Of a stretch of 64,000 nucleotides of DNA, positions 57,470 through 64,000 are shown piece by piece. The notes below the pieces were generated by a model. It was not told the DNA's origin. It was given only the letters and a program-made list of their open reading frames with translations, and searched no databases. A program made the position numbers and the translations under genes. Source of the stretch: Ganoderma boninense (lineage: Eukaryota > Basidiomycota > Agaricomycetes > Polyporales > Polyporaceae); the NCBI GenBank assembly GCA_002900995.3, contig CM035307.1, positions 4,243,105 through 4,307,104 on the forward strand. The letters run 5' to 3'. Numbering within the stretch: position 1 is the stretch's first letter; every line of letters begins with the position of its first letter.

Positions 57470-59523
57470 GTCGGTGTCGGGTACCCTTTCGAAAGTGTAG
57501 CACTTACTCGGCACCTCTGAAGTCCTGTTTTTATTGGAGTGGACGACGAGACGCGGCTCTCCGATGAAAACGAGAGAAGGTGGTGCTGGGCGGACCTTAC
57601 GGTAGCGGAGGTCATGCGGATGACGCAGATAGCGGGGAAACCTGTGTCTTCGGGGTTCGCGACGCTCTCACGGAGAAGCGAATATGTCGTAACACTGCAG
57701 ACAGTGGTTCTATAGTGGTTCTGTGTGGGACGCAGGTGTCAGTTTTCGAGGGCCGCCCGTCGAAAAATGCCCTTTGCGGGCCGGGTGAGCAGGGCGGCAC
57801 CTCACCGGTCGCTGCTCACCTGGCTTGCAACCATACGTTGGCGAAGCTGTGGAGTGGCTTCTCGACACCGCCGAGGCCATGCAGTCACACGGCCATATGG
57901 AACACTTGGGAGTTTGCTGGAGGCGTGGTCAGCAGTAGTGGAGAAAAGGTGCGTGGAAGACGGTACCAAGAACCCTTATCGTAACGACCTCAGATCGACG
58001 GCTGGCTTCGTAGAACATGGTCTCCCCGAAACTGCGGCAGACGTCTTGCCAAGAAAAAATTATACATAGGCACAAAAATAGGACCTAGATTCCCCCTTCC
58101 GATTACTGAGGTTGCGGCGAGCAGGCCGGGTGAGTTGGTCCTTTCATGTCGATGTCGACGAAATGCTTGAGTTTTACGACATAAAAATAGTTTCACAACG
58201 TAACACCTACCGTATCATCTGTTCGATCGTACCCCATGGTTAGATAAAGTCGCAGGTGTTTCCTCCAACGCAAGGAGCTTGGAAGGACTATTGTCTCCCA
58301 AGCCAAATGATAGATGACCTTTTTGCGTGAGGGGAGGACGGTGGCAGCTGCTGGCTGCCGATGCAAGCGCCCTGGTTGCTTGTCCGAGAGGCGCGCGTTA
58401 CTTTCCCAAGCCGGCTTTTCCCGACGCTTCTGTTGCTCTTCGTCATGGTCGCCTTCTGCTAACCCGCCCCGCCGCCGCCGCCGCCAGGGTTCATACACCG
58501 TGAACATATCTCAGTGAACTGCGAAAATTCTGGGGCCAGGCAAGTATTGATGGCCATCAAATTCCTATCTCCCGGAAGCAGATGAAGTTATTCACCGCCC
58601 GGTCAGTAAGCCTGCGCATGCGAACACTCAAATTTGATGTCACCGCAACGACCGATTCATTTCCAATTTCATGTTGCAGTTCCCTGCCACAGGTGAGACC
58701 CAACTTTCTATGCAACTGGGATTTTATCCAGGGCAGTGGAGATCCCCTTGTATTTTGCAGATTCATCATAATGAGCGGCAATCCGTTTCGATCAATGCCA
58801 ATCGCAAACCACCTCATCCCAGTACCCAGCCCTTTTCCTACCATTCTCACAGTAAATATTTGAATGGAATCAGGTTGCGACGAAGTTCGGGTGCCGCGGC
58901 CGTCAGCGCAAGGCCACGAACCCGGCCATCGAGCAGTGGCTTACATGCAAGGGACGTCTGTTCCATTTGCCCCGAGTGCGTTAACATTGCTGATCTCACT
59001 TGTAGTAGAAATTCCAAATCGTTCGTATCCGTCGCCGCTCGCTACACAAGGTTTTATTTTACTCAGGATCCCCGAATCTACGGGTTGTCGCTGCACCGTG
59101 GCCGATGCGCTCCATCAACCACCGTGGACGGGTCCAGAAGCGCGATCTTCACCAGGTCTGTCACACTTGTGTTGTTCGCCTACTCTCCAGAGCAGAGAAA
59201 GCACATCATTGCGCGCTGCTCAATTCAGTTCAGGTGTTCCACTTGCGAAGCGGTTTATCTTCGAATGTACTCCCCTGAGGCCAACACCGATTTGCGCGAC
59301 AACAGTTGGCCACTTGCATTGTAGACGGAAGCTTATTGTCACGCAGCGTCCAACTTTGAAATGCCAGCCGTGGCACAGCGCATCGACCCTTGAAGGCATT
59401 GACGGCTCATGCCTCGTTACAAGTGTACATCGCCTGAATCACATGGGAACGTAATGAGAAGGAATCGTGCGAGTATGCTCCTCTTGCTCTTGAATATATC
59501 GTGCGCGCTGTCTATCGCCGTCT
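57470..59523. other. 2 kb intergenic region with a CCG repeat
   Basis: No gene is supported. A gccgccgccgccgcc run lies near 58470-58487. Two long overlapping open frames on the plus strand (58671-59324 and 58864-59454) show no domain, no signal peptide and no splice-consistent extension, so I do not call them. Confidence 0.35.
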
Positions 59524-61018
59524 TCATTGATTCTCCTCCGACACAATTTCGGCTCTAACCGCCTTCCGCGTCGGGTGGTTGGTCAGAGCGAACCGTACGT
59601 AGTTCGCGGACGGGACAGCCTCGTGCAAAGCTGCGCACATAGCGTCCACGTCCATTCCCTCCGCAAACACCTCTCCAGGCAACGGGTCCTCGTCTTTACG
59701 CCAACCAGTTGGCCCGAACTCGAGTTCTAGAATGATCAACTCGAGCATCGAAAACGAGCGCAGCATGTCCGTGACGGCGTCCTTGGAGCGAAAACAAGGT
59801 GCGTAAAAGTTAGCCGTCGTCCGCTGATATCGAGTCGGAGATGTATCCAATACATGTCCGTTGGACGCTTACCAACACATCGCCCAGGTCCAGATCGTAG
59901 CCTTCCATCTCATATTCGTCCTGGATGATCTCAAGTTTCAGGTCAAGCACCTTCAGCGTGGCCCCACATCCCTCCGGGAACGCTCGAGCGAACGCCTCGT
60001 CACGGAAGGACCCAAAGTGGTAGAGGGAGACTCTGAGCTCCGTCGCCCGCGTGGGCGCAAGCACGTCGCGGAGCATGTCCGCCGTGAAGTAGTCGCCGTA
60101 GAGGCACAGCCGCCGCACGGGGCAAGCCAGCCCCAGCAGCCACAGCATGGTGGCGGTCCCTTCGAGGTGCTCGAGCGAGCCCCAGCACCCGTGCCGCCGC
60201 AGTTGCGCTGCGTTCTCCGCGCGGAACTGGGGGAGCCCCACGTCCTCTGCCTCCGCTGTGCCGTGAAAGGTTGTCAGGAGCGTCAGGTACTCGAGGTTGG
60301 GGAACGCGCGGACGTGGTGCCAGGTGATGGGAGACGAGGGCTCTTCCAAGGTCAGGCATGACAAGAGTGGGTACTGGGGGGCATCGTCTTGAGGGTCAGC
60401 GGTGGCGCACCAGTTCGCCACCCGTAAGGTACAGAGAGTGGAAGAGAAGGGTTGTAGGAACATGATGGGATCCTGGTCGGCTGCCTTGCTTTGCTGAGTG
60501 AACTGTTCGTCAAACAGTATTTCCACACTCTCGAGCTCACACTGCGTGGACTTGAGCATCTTGACTGAGCGTTTCCCGACGTCGCGGAGGTCAATCGTCT
60601 TGACGCTGGTCAGTCCGGCTATCGCTCTGGACATGAAAGGATGGATAGAGAGCAGGGACTCCGAATTGTCGATACTGAGATCGGTAAGCCGAGAACCAAG
60701 GGCGGGATCGCCGAGACGCTTGAGCATCTTCCCGAGTCGTTTGGCGACCGGTCGAGAAAGATTGGTGTCGATGTCGAGATCGAGGTCGAGGTCGCGCAAA
60801 TGACGCATCCGCGAGCCGCCGTCCGCGTCCATGAACCGAAGGAACGAGTCGAGACGCGGCTCCGTCGACAGCCAGAAGCGGCCAATATCCTTGAGAAACT
60901 GCTTGCCGCCTTCCCTATAGAGGACTTGGCAGGTTGACATCAGGGCCAGCTTCGTCTGCTTGTGCGCGAGGGAGAAAATGAGCAGTAGGACGTCCGCGTT
61001 GAGGACCGTCCTGTTCAT
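59524..61018 (-). CDS. F-box-like/leucine-rich protein, distinct from the local family
   Basis: Two exons (61018-59873 and 59781-59524) joined in phase 0 give 467 aa. The N-terminus MNRTVLNADVLLLIFSLAHK ... LMSTCQVLYREGGKQFL has the spacing of a degenerate F-box (L-x-x-D-V-L-L-x-I-F ... L-M-S-T-C). Leucine-rich strands follow (MRHLRDLDLDLDIDT, LTDLSIDNSESLL, LTSVKTIDLRDVG, FPNLEYLTLLTTF, CPVRRLCLYGDYF, LKVLDLKLEIIQ). The C-terminal RLTIAW/YRH module of F-box A-F is absent and the exon plan differs, so this is another lineage. Repeated LDLDLDID is notable. An SCF-adaptor role is inferred only from the N-terminus and repeats. Confidence 0.78.
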
Positions 61019-63509
61019 CTGCGATCGGCCAAAATTCTTTGTGAGTACGATCCTCCTTATGGATAGAATCACTCGCCTTTGCCTCGAACGCTCTGATAGT
61101 TGCCACTGAGTCGATGCTTAACACGAGGGCTTGTCTGCGAGGGCGTCAGAGTCGCTTGCTGGAAGCTACTGGTGGTGCTTATATCGGGTCTGCGAGGTCA
61201 AAGTACCGAAGTAAGGATGATTGGCTCGAATGGATATCGATAAGGCCGCAGACTAGCATCAGCCCAGGGTGGCTCCTGCCGAATCGCAGCCAGGTAGGAT
61301 CAACCCGTAGACTTCGAAGCACTTATTATAATAAACGTTTGTCTGCGCAGATAAAGAACATTCAGGTAATGAAGTTTTTCGAATGCCGACAATGAAGCTA
61401 CTCGGATGCTGACAATAAAATTATTGACAATGGAGTCAATGAGGATAGACAATCCCACATTACCTTCAAAGGAGTGGTACGTCGCCAGCTCCGACCGCCC
61501 CCTAGCCGGGTGCGCACGGGCATTGATACCCGAGCGTCCACGAAGCCCGAAGCCCGTCAGAGGAAAAGAAAAGGCGCATACATCTACATAGGGGAAAGGA
61601 GAACGGCGACACGCACGCAGGCGAGCGGCATGTCCGAGCACTCCGACATGCACGCGAGCATGAGAGGGCAGCCGATGTTCTCGCCGCTACGGAGCAAACG
61701 CAATGGCATCGACAGAGAATGCAAGCCTACGAGGGACGCACCGCCTGAAGGTTACCATCTTCCAGTTCGAGTGCATCATGTTTGAAGAGGGGGGGCGGTT
61801 GGGTGGACGTACACTGCGGTCTTTAAACCCATGGAAACCAAAGGCATCGTCATCGAGGTCCATGAAGAGGGTGGGAAGCGGGATGTCGGACGGGGTCGGA
61901 TCGAGACAAGCCTGGCTCGTAGCAGACGAGAAAACAGATGTTTAGACTTCACCTCTGGTCGAGCGTTCTTGACAGCGGATCTATCGGCATTGAGGCTGGG
62001 GAGCGATCTTAAAGCGAAGTCAAATTGAGGGACGATGCTACAATTCCACGACGGCGACGTGGGCCGTGCGCGGGGCTCGTGTAGTATGGCTATCGTGAAA
62101 CGCACCTTGGACTAGGACACCAACAGCCTCGCCGTGGCGTGGCCCCTTGGCTTCAAAGTCCAGGCTTCGGAGTGGGGGGGTGGAGGTTCCGCATTGTCCC
62201 TACGGGATAGACGGGAAATGTCGCAGGACCGAAAGAAAACATCACGAGCGCACGTTTCACAACGAAGATGGGCGTCGGTACCGCAGCGTTGCCAGCTTTT
62301 CCTCCCCTAAATCTACCATGTCTTCGTGATCCGCTCTCCAACGATGTCCCAGAGCGAGGAGAACGGAGATATGGGGATAAAATACCTGAAGAACGTCTCG
62401 ATTGACCTCCACGATGGAGTGTGCTCTGCGACTAGTTTGGCGAGAAGAGGTGAGGTGACACACATTCACGACCGATGCCGTTCTCCCGGGCTTGGCCTTG
62501 GTACCTGTGTCTTCGAGGTTGCTACCGCGGTCGCTCGGTTTCACGGACAGGCTGAGGAATGCAGTCCGGAGAATGACGAGTCTGCGATGCGGCGGTTTCG
62601 TGGCGACAAGCGGAGCAGACAGACAGAGCCAGAGAGGAGGGTATTGGGGAAGTTCGCTCCTCGGATTGCACGAAAGAACGTTGTCTGCAATGCAGACGAT
62701 ACATGACCTTGTTGCGTGGGCGGAGGGCGAAAGAGCAAGAAGGTAAGGTCGCAGCGACGAACGTGGTCGTAGTCAAACAAGGTGCATCCCGACGACGTTC
62801 GGGACTCGGCGGTCCCGACCGAGGAGAGGACTCGGGATTCTGCGGCCCGGCGGACCGCCCATACTTCAACCGCAACTCCTGCACGTCTCCTGCATCTGTG
62901 TACTCTCAGGCTCGTATCCCGGATGGCTTTAGCCGGCACACGTTTAGTTGCTCAGCAGCCCACTCTTACTGGCAGCTTACGAGGCAATAGTCCTCAACTA
63001 CATTCCACCGTAATAGTACACTAGCGAAAGAAGAACAAGTTACTCCGGAAGTTCAGTTCAAGATCATCACCCAAAAACACCGCAGCGGTAAGCGTCGGGC
63101 GTGGTGCTACGTTTGTCACGGCATTGTCCGAGGTCCCCCCACCACCATAAAAGCAAGCAGTCGTTCCCCCCTCCATACCCGAAAGGAACTACCGGTCGCG
63201 TTCCGGCCAACAACCAAGTCCAGCACATAACGCGATGACTGGCGGGGAGCAACACGCTCGAACCACCGTTGAACTCAGTCTTCCCATTGAGCCGAAAACC
63301 CGAGTGTAGCAAACGCCCGCAGGCTCGAATATGATTAACAATTAAGAACTAAGCAGAGCACAGGAAGTATAAGTATGTATGTTCCCAAACGAAAGAGCGT
63401 AGAAGTGTTGTGATGGCGAAATAGATATCGGTGGTGCTCGGTGTGTGTCGCGACGTGCAGTTCTATCCAGTCTTGATGCTCATTCTAAAACGTTGTCGTG
63501 ATGCTCGGA
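61019..63509. other. 2.5 kb region, mostly without recognisable genes
   Basis: Apart from the possible exons at about 61610-62040 (separate entry) I see no supported gene. Open frames around 62500-62960 have no motif and are mirrored on the other strand. Confidence 0.3.
61610..62040 (-). CDS. Possible unrecognised small gene (exon fragments)
   Basis: Minus-strand segments look coding and are flanked by splice-like sites: VPQFDFALRSLPSLNADRSA and following residues (about 62035-61959, before gtgaag), then after a gagccag acceptor ACLDPTPSDIPLPTLFMDLD ... FHGFKDRS (about 61918-61820, before gtacgt), then SGENIGCPLMLACMSECSDM (about 61690-61625). The acidic aromatic middle segment is unlike random sequence. 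I cannot establish the start, the stop or a family, and a single model across all three is not proven. Confidence 0.25.
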
Positions 63510-64000
63510 TCAGAGACCATCAGGGTACGTCGCAGCGTAGATGGGGCACAAGTCCTCCCAAGCACCTGCAAAGCCACCCGCACGCATCAGCACCCAATCG
63601 CATCCCCGTCGCCCACCAACACAAAACAGAAGCAAAACGAAACACTCACTCGTAGGCGTGATCGACGCCGAGACGTCGGGGGTGTCCTCCGCGAACACGA
63701 CCGCAAGCCCGGCCTCGAGATGGAAGTCGATATGGCAGTGGAGGAACCACGGGCCGGGGTTGTCCGTCGTGAACCGGATCGTGACGTTGTCCCCCGCGCT
63801 GCCCGTGCTCACCACGTCGCGCTGCGGCGGGTTCGCGTAGTTGTACGCGGTCTGCCCCGCCCCGCGCACGACGTAGAACGTGTGCCCGTGCAGGTGGAAC
63901 GGGTGTGGGGCCCCCGGCGCCCCAGACGCGGTGATGGGGAACGAGATCTCGATCGTCGCGTTCGAGGGGAGCGTGTACACGCTCCCGCCCGGGAGCAGGT
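63510..64000 (-). CDS. Laccase (multicopper oxidase), C-terminal part, runs off the window
   Basis: Secreted phenol oxidase involved in lignin or pigment chemistry. Only the last two exons are in the window; the gene begins beyond 64000. The long exon reads [13 protein letters not shown] (type 1, 2 and 3 copper ligands), [27 protein letters not shown] (the HCH type 3/type 1 ligands and the last His) and [15 protein letters not shown] last exon of about 56 nt encodes [17 protein letters not shown] and the stop at 63510. The residue ten after the copper-binding Cys, next to the type 1 copper, is Leu, as in class 2 laccases. The residues flanking it are typical of white-rot basidiomycete laccases. 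Confidence 0.95.
   Translation of the reverse strand, partial: LLPGGSVYTLPSNATIEISFPITASGAPGAPHPFHLHGHTFYVVRGAGQTAYNYANPPQRDVVSTGSAGDNVTIRFTTDNPGPWFLHCHIDFHLEAGLAVVFAEDTPDVSASITPTSECFVLLLFCVGGRRGCDWVLMRAGGFAGAWEDLCPIYAATYPDGL

Noticed and set aside
58671..59454. Two overlapping plus-strand frames of about 200 codons
   Set aside because: Different frames over the same DNA, no domain, signal peptide or intron signals; likely chance.

Overview
This window looks like nuclear DNA of a filamentous basidiomycete, most likely a wood-decaying Agaricomycete of polypore type. Genes are split by many short introns (about 50-70 nt, GT..AG, CT(A/G)A(C/T)-like branch sites) and spaced at 1-3 kb. Coding regions are GC-rich. 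The gene set includes lignocellulose-decay functions: two GH10 xylanases with a family 1 cellulose-binding module and the C-terminal end of a laccase. I saw no tRNA, rRNA, CRISPR array or prokaryote-style operon. Exon coordinates were worked out by hand from splice consensus and reading phase, so single boundaries may be off by a base.

Layout. 0.2-4.0 kb: methylthioadenosine phosphorylase (-) and, divergent from it, a DUF6697-like protein (+). 5.3-9.8 kb: two secreted DUF3237-like paralogues (+); a third lies at 40.7 kb. 10.0-11.4 kb: a low-complexity orphan (-). 11.8-24.5 kb: a duplicated block on the minus strand. Its first copy holds an F-box relic, GH10-1 and an IMP dehydrogenase relic. 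A second F-box relic and an SDR gene follow. The second copy holds F-box A, GH10-2 and the intact IMP dehydrogenase. 26.9-31.1 kb: a large disordered, coiled-coil protein with a C-terminal Cys/His cluster (+). 31.8-39.8 kb: F-box B (+), an F-box C-terminal relic (-), an ER DnaJ/TPR co-chaperone with a 1.5 kb intron (-), and F-box D (-). 40.7-43.6 kb: the third DUF3237-like gene and a Kre9/Knh1-like secreted protein with an apparent frameshift. 44.0-47.9 kb: a tandem GH18 pair (-). 50.9-54.3 kb: F-box E and F in tandem (-). 54.8-57.5 kb: an 18-exon serine carboxypeptidase with two microexons (-). 59.5-61.0 kb: a divergent F-box-like protein (-). 63.5-64.0 kb: the 3' end of a laccase (-).

Two themes dominate. 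The first is secretion: GH10, GH18, DUF3237-like, Kre9-like, carboxypeptidase and laccase products all act outside the cell or in the wall, and the DnaJ/TPR protein serves ER folding. The second is a local expansion of one F-box family. It has five near-complete members and at least three relics, all with the same three-exon plan and a shared C-terminal module, presumably variable SCF ubiquitin-ligase adaptors. Core nucleotide metabolism (MTAP, IMPDH) sits among these fast-changing genes, and a piece of IMPDH was copied and then decayed with them.
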